Shown: piece by piece, positions 12,878 through 24,500 of the stretch
Layout of the letters: each line of letters opens with the position of its first letter
How positions within the stretch are numbered: the first letter of the stretch is position 1
From: Onchocerca volvulus
Lineage: Eukaryota; Nematoda; Chromadorea; Rhabditida; Onchocercidae
Assembly: GCA_000499405.2 (NCBI GenBank)
Contig: HG738140.1
Span: 15,639,097 to 15,703,096, forward strand
DNA: 64,000 bases
Direction: 5' to 3'
The notes under the pieces: generated by a model
Seen by the model: only the letters and a program-made list of their open reading frames with translations
What the model was told of the DNA's origin: nothing
Database searches by the model: none
Position numbers and translations under genes: made by a program

Positions 12878-13597
12878 ATGAATCGAGAGGACGATTTCAA
12901 TGAAGTATCTCTGTATTCCTTTTTTTCGGTAGACTACATGATGAGTGATTTTTAGCGTGGCGACTATTTCGGGGATGAATGGTAGGCTTCGAAGGAATAT
13001 GCGAGCGAGAACGGCGAAAGCCAGCTATTTCCTCCATTGGCTTTCGAGGAGGATGGAGTGCCACATGTAGGTGAAAACTAGGATGAGCAGGTGGTGGAGA
13101 TCATCCATAAGTTCAGTGGTCTCCGAATCGACGATGAGGTCGAAAAAGAGGCGGCGGGGAAACCTCCACTACGGGAGATAATAGCACCAGTAGCTGGCTT
13201 AGGAGATGAGAGAACTCGGGGGCGAAGGCGAAGATGCGGCCGATTATTCTTTCGCGAACCCCAGCTGTGAATTTTAAAATCGTATCATTCCTAGTTAATT
13301 TTTAGTATATTCTTCATTGCTGGAATGAAGAAATAGTGCAGCTGTTTGTATTTGAAAGTCGAACTTTTATAAATATTATTATCCTTTAGTGATATTGCAG
13401 ACTTCTTATTTACCGTTTTTTTTGAATACGCTTATTTCAGGGATCGAGAGTCTGAGAGTGCCACTGCCGATCGAGAATGCACCAACAACGGCAGTACAGC
13501 CGGAGGTGTCGTAAACCTCCTTGCATCGGTTCAAGATTTACCGGATAAATTTTTAAGCATTTATGAATTCCAGCGGCGGACCCCTACATGGTTATAA
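12878..13597 (+). pseudogene. Three-exon gene with two in-frame TAG codons
   Basis: Exon 1 (12878-12928) starts with ATG and reads MNREDDFNEVSLYSFFS to a GT donor. Exon 2 (12956-13266) follows a TTTTTAG acceptor in phase 0 and ends in phase 2 at GTGAAT. Exon 3 (13441-13597) follows TTATTTCAG in the matching phase and ends at TAA. The intron between exons 1 and 2 would be only 27 nt, which is unusually short. Exon 2 is GC-rich and protein-like, with stretches such as EIIHKFSGLRIDDEVEKEA, but contains TAG at 12983 and 13079. Exon 3 contains GGVVNLLASVQDLPDKF. The phase agreement across three exons argues for a once-functional gene; the two stops argue for decay or for TAG read-through. I do not recognise the family. 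The locus sits about 230 bp from the satellite edge. Confidence 0.4.
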
Positions 13598-13984
13598 GGG
13601 ATGCGATGGGGTCCGTTCTATTCGGTATCTTTCTTGTTGTGAAGTTAGTGCCGTCAAAAATTTTCTAAAAGAAGATAAATTTGTTATGGATCTCTTTAAA
13701 ATCCATGTTTCTGGAACTCTTGTTAAGTGATTAAAATTGTTCATTCTTTTGAATTGAATAATGTATTGAAAAATTATTATTCTCATATTTGTATTTCACA
13801 TTGTAAGGTGTCTATGACCGCAGTTTCGCGTCACTGAAAGGGTGGCGCTTGCATGCCGCACAGATGTATGGAAAGGACGGAAGTAGAAACTGTAATAATA
13901 AATTGATAATGAATGATTTTTTATTACAGTTTCTTACTCATTCCTGTTTTATATTTCTGCCAGCGGTGCTGACGTTTTATAAAT

Positions 13985-14146
13985 ATGTCGCCAATGTTCG
14001 ACTCGGAGCACGGGCTGGCAGCGATGCAAGAATATTCTTTGGAGTGGTGCCCGAGAGCTTCTGCATCCTTAATGCAAAAACGCCTCATCAGGCAGAGGCA
14101 TTTGGCGTTCGGGATCGTCACGAGGAGGCGCGTTGACTTTACGTAA
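13985..14146 (+). CDS. Small open frame in the GC-richer island, uncertain
   Basis: An ATG-to-TAA frame of 53 codons begins MSPMFDSEHGLAAMQEYS and lies in the same GC-richer island as the broken gene upstream. A TTTCTGCCAG acceptor-like site precedes it at 13963. The other forward frame is also open across the region, as is the antisense strand, so coding direction is not settled. It may be a further exon of the decayed gene or a non-coding GC-rich stretch. I do not recognise the protein. Confidence 0.2.
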   Translation: MSPMFDSEHGLAAMQEYSLEWCPRASASLMQKRLIRQRHLAFGIVTRRRVDFT

Positions 14147-14169
14147 AAGGCATGATCTAGTTGAAGTAT

Positions 14170-16100
14170 CACAATGTGATTTCTTTTAATGGTTACACTT
14201 ATTTGCAATTGTAAATGAGAAAATGATGCATGATCTTGAGCTAAATTTTTCTGTATAATAGTCATTTGATAGCCAACCACAGTGCCCGTTAACACGGAAA
14301 AACAGTCGCTGAAGCCTACGTCAGCCCATTTCATCAAAATATTCCTCCAATCTGTTAAGTAGTCGACAATTTTGTAAGTTTGATGTAGCATTGATTTTAT
14401 AAGACAGATAAAAGTGCATTGAGGTATTATGGAATTTCGAATATTGATTACTGGGTTGAACATTTAAAAGAGTAATAAAGATAAGGGACTCGTAGAGAAG
14501 CTATGTTCAGGAGTTAATTCATTCTATAGGAAGTGGTTCATATTGCTGAATTTGGACGTTAGCATTCAGTTAATTTTACAGAATTGGAGTTTCTGGCAGC
14601 AGAAGCAAAAATGAGCGATCGATTAATGAGGAATTTGTTAAAATTTTTTCTTCCCTTACTTTTTTTTGGTGTTTTTCTTTCTTAATTTGTATTATTGCTT
14701 TATTAAATAAAGTTAAGAAAGCAAAAAATATAGACAGAAAAATATGAAAAATATAGAAAAAATTAAAAATGAAAAAGAAAAGTAAAAATAAAAAGTAGCA
14801 GAAAAAAATAAATAACAAAAGTAGAAATAAAAAAATAACAACGAAAAAGTTAAAACAAAAAATAAAAAAAGAAAAAGGAAAATGATAAAAATTAGCAAGG
14901 AAATTGGGAAAAATTTCAGTATTAATTAATATTATTTGCTTTATAAAGAATTTGAGTTTTGGAGGTATAGGAAGAAAGATAAAAAAGGTTTTAGAAGAAA
15001 AATACCTAATGTCAGTTAAACAGTTAGAAGTTAGATGAAGTATCGATTTTATCGGTTTAAGCTATTTTGTATTATAGTTTGATCAGTGATCAATTTAATG
15101 GAAAAATTATCATATTATTACAGACATGATTAGCATAATTTCTTTAATCCGTTAATTCTTCATTACCTCCAAAATTCATATGTAATTTTTTATTTTTTCT
15201 GTAGATTACGATTAATATAGAGAGAAAATAATGTTTCAATTTATACGGAACAATGAATGCATAATTCAGGATAGCACAATGAAGGAAGTTTTTTCTGCTA
15301 GTTTTTTTGTGCATGTCGAAAAAAAAAAAATCAAAGTGAGAAAACTAAGAAAAATGAAAAAAAGAAAAATGCAAAAACTAAAAAACAATAAAAAATATTG
15401 AGAAAAAAAGGAGAAAAATAATGAAGAAAGAACAAAAATAAAAATAAATAGAAGCTGGAAAATCAATGAAAAACAATAAAATACAAGGAAATAACCAAAA
15501 ATGCAAAAATTGGAAACTTTAATTTTTCTTAATGATCCTATCCAGTGTTAAGACAACTTAATTCGAGAAAATATTTCTTGAATTTTGCATGCTTGTCTTT
15601 AAACTAGTTGGCTTTTTGAGCTGCGTTGTTTTTTTGTCTTTTAGATAATAATTATGCACATATGAATTGTTTATGTTGCATCTTAAATTTCTTAGATAAT
15701 TTTTCATTTTTTCAAATATATTTCTGTTCAATTTTTGCGTCCTGCTTATTTTTTCCTTTTTTTTTTTTTTTGATTGATTGATATATTTGTTAGCGTTTTT
15801 GATTAAATTTGCCGTATGAGGTCTCATATGAGGCCTCAATTTTTTTCTTCAAAGAGGATATGACAGATCGCAGTTGAACTGATCCATGTAGTTCGGTTTA
15901 TTTTCAAATCTAATTATTTATTTATTGAGTGTTTTTCTTTTTTTTGCAAGACCAACGATTGCTTTTTCTAATCATCGGAATAATAATTTTTCATTTTCCA
16001 AGTAGCAGAGCAGTGGAATCGCTCTTTTTGACAAAGTTCATTTAATTTCTTTTTTTTTTATTGTAGTTCAAAAAATTATATAATGTAAAAAAAAATAATA
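14170..16100. repeat. A-rich low-complexity tracts
   Basis: No supportable gene is seen. At about 14,640-14,910 and 15,300-15,510 the plus strand is a run of degenerate GAAAAA/TAAAAA units. These create long spurious Phe/Leu-rich frames on the minus strand. The rest is A/T-rich with scattered poly-T runs. Confidence 0.7.
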
Positions 16101-16104
16101 CAAA

Positions 16105-16233
16105 TACTTGGAGACGAAATGGGAAGACTTTTCGGTGCTTAAAGCAGCATCTCCAACAAACGAAAGCTTAGCTTTAGACTTGGCCTTTGCATTCGTAAGA
16201 CTTACAAAAGCTTTGAAAGCCAGACCAGATACA
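16105..16233 (+). other. Possible coding relic
   Basis: An open frame without ATG reads a protein-like stretch including ETKWEDFSVLKAASP and ALDLAFAFVRLTKALKAR. It is bounded upstream by A-rich sequence and downstream by a run that becomes T-rich. A GTAAGA donor-like site lies inside it. The composition is unlike the flanking sequence. It could be an isolated exon or a gene remnant; I do not recognise it. Confidence 0.25.
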
Positions 16234-17856
16234 ATTTTTCCAATTTATTTCTTTATTTTTATATTACTTCTAATTTAGGTTAATTGCTTAGTTAATATCT
16301 ATCTATGTATGATTTATTCTATGAAGTATTGCATGCCCTGCTTTTGATATTTCTCAAATTATGTTCATAATATCCTTCATTCTGTATCTTCAGGATATGC
16401 TGTCAATTTCGATTATTAGGATTTCCGGTCTCATGGCATGTGATACATAACGGATAATACCTCACAAATTAAATTATTGAGGAAATTAGTTTGTATTGAA
16501 TTCTTTTCAAATGTTTTAAAAATGACTGTAGCGAAGATATGGAGTGAAGAATTTAATGGTTAGTGTAGAAGATAGGCAAAGGTAACATTATATCAATTTG
16601 AGTTTAATGTAATTAATTTAAGTATTTAGATTTCTTTTTTTTTTTATTCCAGTTTTCAACTAGATTACTACATAATGGCAAAAATACTACTCTCATTATA
16701 ATCTTTTATTCGGTCGAACTAAAGTAACTGTAGATTTTTATTGCATCGATCAAACTGATTGCCTTTTATGAAGACAGTATTTGAGAAAATATATGATAAT
16801 GTACATTTCACTTCGCCCTATCTTTGCTGACTTGAATGAGGTAAGGGTATTCTCGATCTATTTGAGTATTAGTATTTCAGTGGTTTTTCAATCTCTTAAG
16901 TAATCTTTTAATATTATTTGATCGGTTTATTTTTTAATTATTAGCCATGTACAAGTTCTTTATTTTTGTAATAAGATATAACAAGTATCATTCATCACAG
17001 TTTTTTTCTTTTTTTTACTAACATTGAAAATTTCAAAATGACTAAACTTCTTCATTCTTCGAAGAAAATGTCGATTTAAATTAAACTGATGTGGGCGCAA
17101 GGGGAAGTAAATGATCTTTCAAATTTATTAAATAGTTATTTTGAAATTTGATTTTTTGTAAGAAGTCAAATTTCCAACTGGAATTTGAACTCCAGACCAA
17201 ATTCTAATTCCGAGTTTAATTTTTTCAAAATTTAAAGCTTTAATTGTCATAGATTTGAAATTTTTTCTCTTTAGAAAATTTTTTCAAAATTTCAATATTA
17301 TGAAGGATTATAAGGCAGATATGAATTGCAACTGTCATTATAAATTTGGTTTTTGTTTTTTAATATAAATATAAAATAAACTGCTTATTTATAGAAACTA
17401 CAACATATTTTCGATTTATTATTAATGAACAAAAAATAAATTAATAGTTACTGTAGCCAATTTCCATTTTTTCAAATGTATGGTGTTCTGTATTTTCTTA
17501 TTTTTGTCATTTGTTTTTCTTATTATTATTATGAAAAATTATCTTCATCCTTATTTTTATTTTCTTTCTGAACGAATACTTCGATTTGAACCAGACCGTG
17601 AGGAATAGTGCTGAAAAAAAGCGATTGAACTCTGTGACCTACGGTTGATAACAAGAAATTAATAATATCTGCATAAATAGAGATAAACTGTTTCTGTGTT
17701 AGTTCATTTTACCGTTTCCTATTTTCCATTGCAAAAGAATTAATTTGCTTATTCCTAAAGTATTTTAATATCGCTAAGATAGTAAGAACTTGTTTGGAAA
17801 TTTAAACCAAATCTCAAGCAAAAAATATTTTTTATAACAAAAATATTTGTTCATAG
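16234..17856. other. A/T-rich stretch without recognisable gene
   Basis: I see no exon, RNA gene or repeat that I can support here. Confidence 0.5.
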
Positions 17857-18059
17857 ACTATTGCGGTATTTTTAATGAAACCGAAAAATATTTCGACAAT
17901 TTAATGCTACAGCAATTATTTAGTAATTTATCGTCACTTACTGTCAACGCAATGTTAGCATATGACAATATTGATTACTTTCTTATAACGAACAAACCAC
18001 AGGATTTCCGAATGAATCGTGACAATAATCGTGACAGCAAAGAAATAATCATATGCTAA
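17857..18059 (+). CDS. Candidate terminal exon, unidentified
   Basis: After a GTTCATAG acceptor-like site a frame of 66 codons stays open to TAA. It contains YFDNLMLQQLFSNLSSLTV and NRDNNRDSKEI. There is no clear donor before the stop, so it could only be a 3'-terminal exon. It ends about 460 bp before the first BTB-gene exon. It is A/T-rich and I do not recognise the product, so it may be a chance frame. Confidence 0.22.
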
Positions 18060-18516
18060 TTTTGGACTACCAAGTTGAAAATTTTTAAATATGACATTTA
18101 ATTTTGAAGTTAAATAAATTTTTGAGAATGCAAGGCTTATCATTGTTCATAGTAAATTCATTAGTCGGTGGTTGAATGGTCGAATCCTGTGTTTCTTTAT
18201 TGGTTTCGAAGAAAAAAGCAAAAATGATAAATTTTAGTCTTCATGATAGGTAATACTTTTTTAGATTTTTCAAATCATTTAGTGTGAAATATCAATAATG
18301 ATATGATTCTAATTATTCTTTAAAAAGGCAAAGACTAACCAATTGATATCTTAAGACAGTAACATGGAAGAGGAAGATATGTGAAAAAGATACAAAAGTG
18401 GAAATGGTGGATGATTAAGATTGATGAGAATAATAGTTTTCTTGTTTGGATTTGTGAAATAGTTTTTTTTTTTTTTGATCAATGAATGCTATAATCTTGC
18501 AATTGATTATTTAAGA

Positions 18517-21500
18517 ATGTTTCACTTGAATGGAAATGATTTTCAACAGCACTGTAATAATATTGGCCAGTATCTACGTGAGCTACGCCTCAAGCGAGAT
18601 CTAAGCACTGCTGATGTTGAAATTATTTGTGATCAAATGCAAACTGATTTCTTACATAGCAGCGTCGGTGCTGTACATTCTAATTACATTCGTACGGTAT
18701 GCATACGATATTTTTAATTTTTCAAATTTATACAACTACCATGGTCAAGTGAAATCCTCATTCTGATTTAGCGGCATTACGATTGACAGGTCTTGCTCTC
18801 GCATCATTGTTGACCTTATAAAAGCATCGTGCTATAATATAATTTTTCTCAATCTTCACCTGAGCAAATGTTTCATTCCTGAGTACTCATCTGTTGCATT
18901 AAATATTGCTCCTCATGATTATTCCAGATGCTTAGAAATCATCAAATGCCATTTCGAATTTCATTGCTCAACTATCAATACAAAATAATCTCAGCTATCA
19001 TTGACTGGATGTATACTGGTGAGGTAAGTTCTTTCCTGCTTGAATTTTACTTTTTTTTTTCATTCATTTATTGTTAATGCAATTTGGAGATTCTGTTTCT
19101 TTATAAATTTCTGCAATTTGCAGATTTATCAACATTTCTGCAATACAAACAAAATTTTGATCACTTTAAATATTGAGTTTCAATTCTAAATAATAATTGA
19201 ATTTGTTCCTCCAGAATAAATTCAAATTCTTAGCCAGACAAAAAGAGAAATGAAATGAAAAAAGTAGAGAGGAGATGGGAAATCATTTAAAGTCATTAAA
19301 ATCGGATTTCATTAAGCACTTGATCAAATTGATCGTAAGTCCTATTATCATCTTGTTTTTTTTAAAACAGATTCAAGTGACAATGGAAGAATATGGAGAA
19401 TATTTGAAGGCTGTAAACAGTCTTGGCATCAACAAATTACAGCAAAATTTGGAAAATACATTAGAAGCACTAGCTGAGCAGAATGATTATATCATCTGTT
19501 GTATTAATATTGCTACCAATCCAGAATGTTCGGTTGGTTTTTTCCTGTAAATTTCAGATATGATCATACTTGTGACTGCACTTACAAGATGATGCTTAAA
19601 TAACTCAAATCGAAAAAAAAAAATCTTACTCTATAAATTAATTAACGATTCGAAAATTTGAAGATTTTTTATCAGAATTTATTTAGAAAGAAAGAGATCA
19701 TTTCAGGTTTCATCTATAGTACGAGGAATAATTTGTGAAAAGTTTGTTGCAACTATGCATACTCTTTTAGACACTGATATTCAAAAATTAACTTTAAATG
19801 CCGTGACAGCACTGGTTGCTTCTCCATGTACTAAGTCAAAGGAGAAAATTGATGCTGTCAATTTTGCTCTGCAATGGTTCGCTTTTTTTCAAATTGAATC
19901 TCTGAAAGATTCTTAAAATTCTTGTTTGAATGTTTGTAAATAGATAGAGAAATTAAGTTTCGCTCTAAATTGAAATCATTTCAAAAGTATCGAATTTTAC
20001 AGGTTGAAAAATCCGGCACATTTGCGATTTCTGGATGTTGTGCTCGAATCGCTCTACATAGAAGCACTGCGATCAAATCAGTTGATAGCACTGGTACAAC
20101 ATCTTCGACGCCTCTATCAAGAACTTCCCAAAAGTCTTCTGGCACCTTTTCATATCTATCTTTGCGATGAAGAGATTGTCGTCGGCAGTGAACTAAAAAA
20201 ATTTACTGAAAGTAGCAGTGCTGCCGTATCGAATTCTTGTGCAGAGTACTATTTTATTTAAATTTCAACATTTTTATATTCAAAAATTGATAGAAATTTT
20301 CAATATGACAACTTTTGCATTATATCTTATTTAAACGAAGCTAAGAGACGAAATCTACTGTTTAAGACTACAATAAGTGTAGTATTCATTTGCAGTGTGA
20401 ATGAAACAGAATCGAAGTGCAAAAGTACGGAATTCGAGGAAATGATAGATGTTAAATTGAGTACTTCTTCATCTGTTAAGATCAAGAAGATGCCAAATTT
20501 CGAAGAATTAATTAAGGTTGATTAAGAAATTATTTTCTTTACTGAATCTATAAAAATTCCAATAAAAAAATAATGAAATCAAATTCGAAAATTCTATCCT
20601 GTAAAATTTAGCACAGCAGTTAACGAGCTTGTAGTTGGTCAAAATCTACATTGCCATATTGAACAGATGTTAGTGTCTGTTTCACATTTTGATGCATGAA
20701 AGTGTTAATCTTACGAAGTGTTAATTTTTCTAGTTCAAATGTAATTTCCTTCAAAAAAACCGAAATGAATCTTAATAGCATCTAAAACAACGAAGAAATT
20801 GGTTCTTATTCTGTAAAAACATATCTTATAATCTATGTTTGCATATATCTTAATCTCTTCATTGTTTTAGATGTTATTATGATTCGTCTTGATTCATCTA
20901 AATCGTCTATAAACAATCTTACAAATTTTTGAAATTGTATTCTACAAACTAAATTTAAATTTCTAGTAATATTCAGTTTCCGCTACGATATCAGTGCAAT
21001 TTCTAGATTTACCAACCAATAAATAGGAACATTCAAGAATTAACTGATGTTTATCAACCGACAAATACCGACAACCAAGAGTTAACTGGAGCTCATACCT
21101 TTGTATCAAATGATTTCTCCGAATATCAACAAATTTCTAATTTATCAGCGAAACGGTAATGTATCTAATAAATCTGACTGTTGAAAGAATATGTTTTTGA
21201 AATCATTTGCATCAAGAAATCAATTAATAGCCTATTTTTTGATCCTATCTTTTCGAAAAGATCATAATTCTGCATCATTGCATAATACTCGTTCTTTCTT
21301 TCAGAATTTCACAAGGTCAAAAGTTCTTCAAATATCCTAATGATACTGGTAAGACCTACTGAAAAGTGTTCTATTATTAACTTAAATTTGAAAAAGTTGA
21401 ATAACTTAATTTTCAAGCAGTTAATTATTAGGACAAATACTTGTAGTACAGAATCCTTTTCATATTTTAATTGTCCACTATTAGATTAAATGTCACTGTA

Positions 21501-24500
21501 AAACATGCAGTAAGTTTAAATTCAATATCACATAAACACATTTCAGATTGAAACAAAATAGGAAAAACTTTAAAAAATCTGTTGTGGAAAAATTATTTTT
21601 CGTGGTAGGCTGTTATAGAAATAATTGTTCAGCAAATAATATCTTTGATGAGAGTTTATCGATGTCGAATGGTTAACGATGATTGATAGGAATGCTGCTC
21701 GATAGTTGGAATATTTAATTTTCTTCTTGATTGTTGATAGCAGGGATATTTGAAGGAAGAATAAGAGATTGGCTGATGATGAATGTATATTAGATGAGAA
21801 ATGAAGGAGGACTGCTTTCTACGTTACCCAAATCAGTTCTGAGCCAAAATTCCTTTTCTTCAACCGATAGTAATCTTTTTTTTATAATCAGCATTTCTTT
21901 AACATATTCCCATCACATAAGCTAGGTTATAAGACCGGAAGCGTTTGCATGTGAATTAGTTCCCGGTATTTTCAACTGAAGATAAAGTTTGGTAATCCAT
22001 TTATATTCATCTTGAGAGATGAATCTTATGAGAAATATTTTTACAATGCAACAATACTTTGATTATATAAATACATTTATGCTAAAATTATTACGGTCTT
22101 TTTCCGACAAAATCTTTTTTTTTTTTCACTGATGACAAAAATGTGATTCTAAAATTTTAGAAAATGAAGTAATAAAATTGCTACTCCTTCAAGCATTTAA
22201 TTGATTGCAAAAAAAAAAAAATCCTTCAACGTAGGATTATGGTAGAAATCCTAAGTATTTTACAGTTACCAATAAATTAGCATGTTTGGGATTACAAAAT
22301 CAAGAAAATATTTATACTCTGTCATTCAATCGTCCAGAAGCTAAGAAATAATTAACATCAGTTGAACCAATATAAAAAATTTTAAATAATTTTTAGAACT
22401 TTATTAATGTCTGGATAATTTTAATAAATCCGTATGCTACTCTTGTTCTTTTTTTTCTTACTTAAAAGCTACTTTACGGTAATAAAATAAACTATATTAG
22501 CAAAACAAAGATGGGAACTCTTAAACTGTTAACAGTGATGCATGAATTTCATGTAAAGTGATTTTGAAAGATGGCGTAGCGTAGTCATTTATGATTGCTA
22601 GAAAGTGTCAAATTGATGAGATTTTGATCACGGTAATATTCAAAAAAATTTTTATCTTGCCATTGTTACATTTCCTGATTTTTTTCTTGCAATTAAAACA
22701 CAATTTTATATTATCTGATAAATTTAGTCTTTATTACAGTCAGAAGTAGATAAAATACTGGGTCATTATGCGCTTTGTCCAGAAAACTTTCTAGGAATCA
22801 ACCAGCTGCCTGAAAAATTCTTCAATCAGTCATTCTAACAATTCTTGCCTCATTCGAGAATTGCATCTAGAATTGATACTGCTTTGAATTGCTAGTGTTA
22901 TAATGCTGATAATTTTGCATTTTTTGATATTTTTAGAAAGTTTTTTGGATATCCGACTAGCAGCTGCAGGAACATTGGACGAAAAAAGTGAAAAAGCAGC
23001 CGAACATCAATCGCTTAGATCACACGGCCTTGGAAATATCAGTGGCACATCAAATCAGCTTTCGCCAGAAAGCAACGGTTAAAAAATTCATTATGTTTAT
23101 CTAAAAGGAAAAAATAACAGCTGAAGTCTGGAACACTGTGATCCTAATAAAGCGAATGCTTTGATGCTGGTTAATTGAAAAATTGGATTCAGAATTAACC
23201 GATCGATATTGCTATTCTTCACATTAACTCACTCTAATAAAAATACCTATTATTGATATGCTTAAAATAATGCAGACATTATGACAGCAACAAGTGCGGA
23301 AGAGCGAACAATTGGACGAAATGCCTTTAGCAGCGACAGTCTTGCTGAAATTCAAAAGACGCAAAATCCATTCTCGGATGAATGTAAGCAAACGATCACC
23401 AATCAAACATTTTCTATGAACTCTGAGCTGACAGATATTGTGATTTGTATAACGATTAGCGAACAAATTAGTTCTTGCACCATTATTTGAAGGAAAATGA
23501 AAAAATATTTTGCAGCAACCAATCAACTGCCAACGCTGCTTTCAAATCGTTCAGGAATTATGGAACATCCAAGAAATTCTGATAGAGCAGGTTATATTAA
23601 AATATGGTCCCGTTAACTTCATTACATTACTTTGTTCCCATTTTTCTGAAGTCATCTTGATTAAATGCAAGTTGAAAAGACATATTTTTTCTAGTTTAAA
23701 CGATAGTTGAAACTACATGAATTACTGAAATATTTCGAAAATCAGGGAATTTTAGTTAATAAACACTGTTGAACTCCCCCGAGCAGCCATACATTCATCG
23801 AACATTCGGAACAGAGAAGTTGGGAGATTTACGAAACATCCCAGATCAGTCTATCTACCGAGGTATTAAGTATGCATCAGCATTGCAACGAATCTAAATC
23901 ATGTATTTCATTCATATTTCAGAAAAAAATTTGTTCTCACCGTCTACGAAAACAATCAATAGAAATTTATATGGTACTGAAAGTGTTACAGATATTGCAA
24001 GTATACCGGAGCAATTCTACAACAAAAGTACAGGGCATCAAATTCATATGAAATAAGCAATACAATTTGACATTTGGAAATATTGGCAAATTGCCTATTT
24101 CATATTTAATTTAAAAAAAAAAAAAAAAGAACTGACTCTATTAGTGATACAGCATATATTTCAGGATATTTTACACCAAATCTAGATCATTATCTGGGCG
24201 GTAGTCGAGCTGTCTATAATCTAACGGAACAGATCAGACAAACGAAGGACAGATTATATGGTTCAGATCCCTAAATGATGAATTTCTCATATGAAAGCAG
24301 ATAATTTTCTATTCATTCCATTATCAGTCATTACTTTTTTTTTCCGATTTCTCAAATTCCGGAATGTGAGAAACAATAAAAATGAAGAAGTTACAGGTTT
24401 TGAAAGTTTTCGAAATATGAGGAATGATTGGCGAAACCGTGGGACTTCACAACGAAGTATGCTCTGGTTTTTTCTTTCTTCTTTTCAACTATTTAATTTG

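Noticed and set aside
13924..14463. 179-residue minus-strand open frame, the longest in the window
   Set aside because: It is antisense to equally open plus-strand frames in a GC-richer island, has irregular composition and no splice or start context. Reverse-strand shadowing is a sufficient explanation, though not proven.
14576..15466. Phe/Leu/Ile-rich minus-strand frames resembling membrane proteins
   Set aside because: They are translations of A-rich low-complexity DNA.
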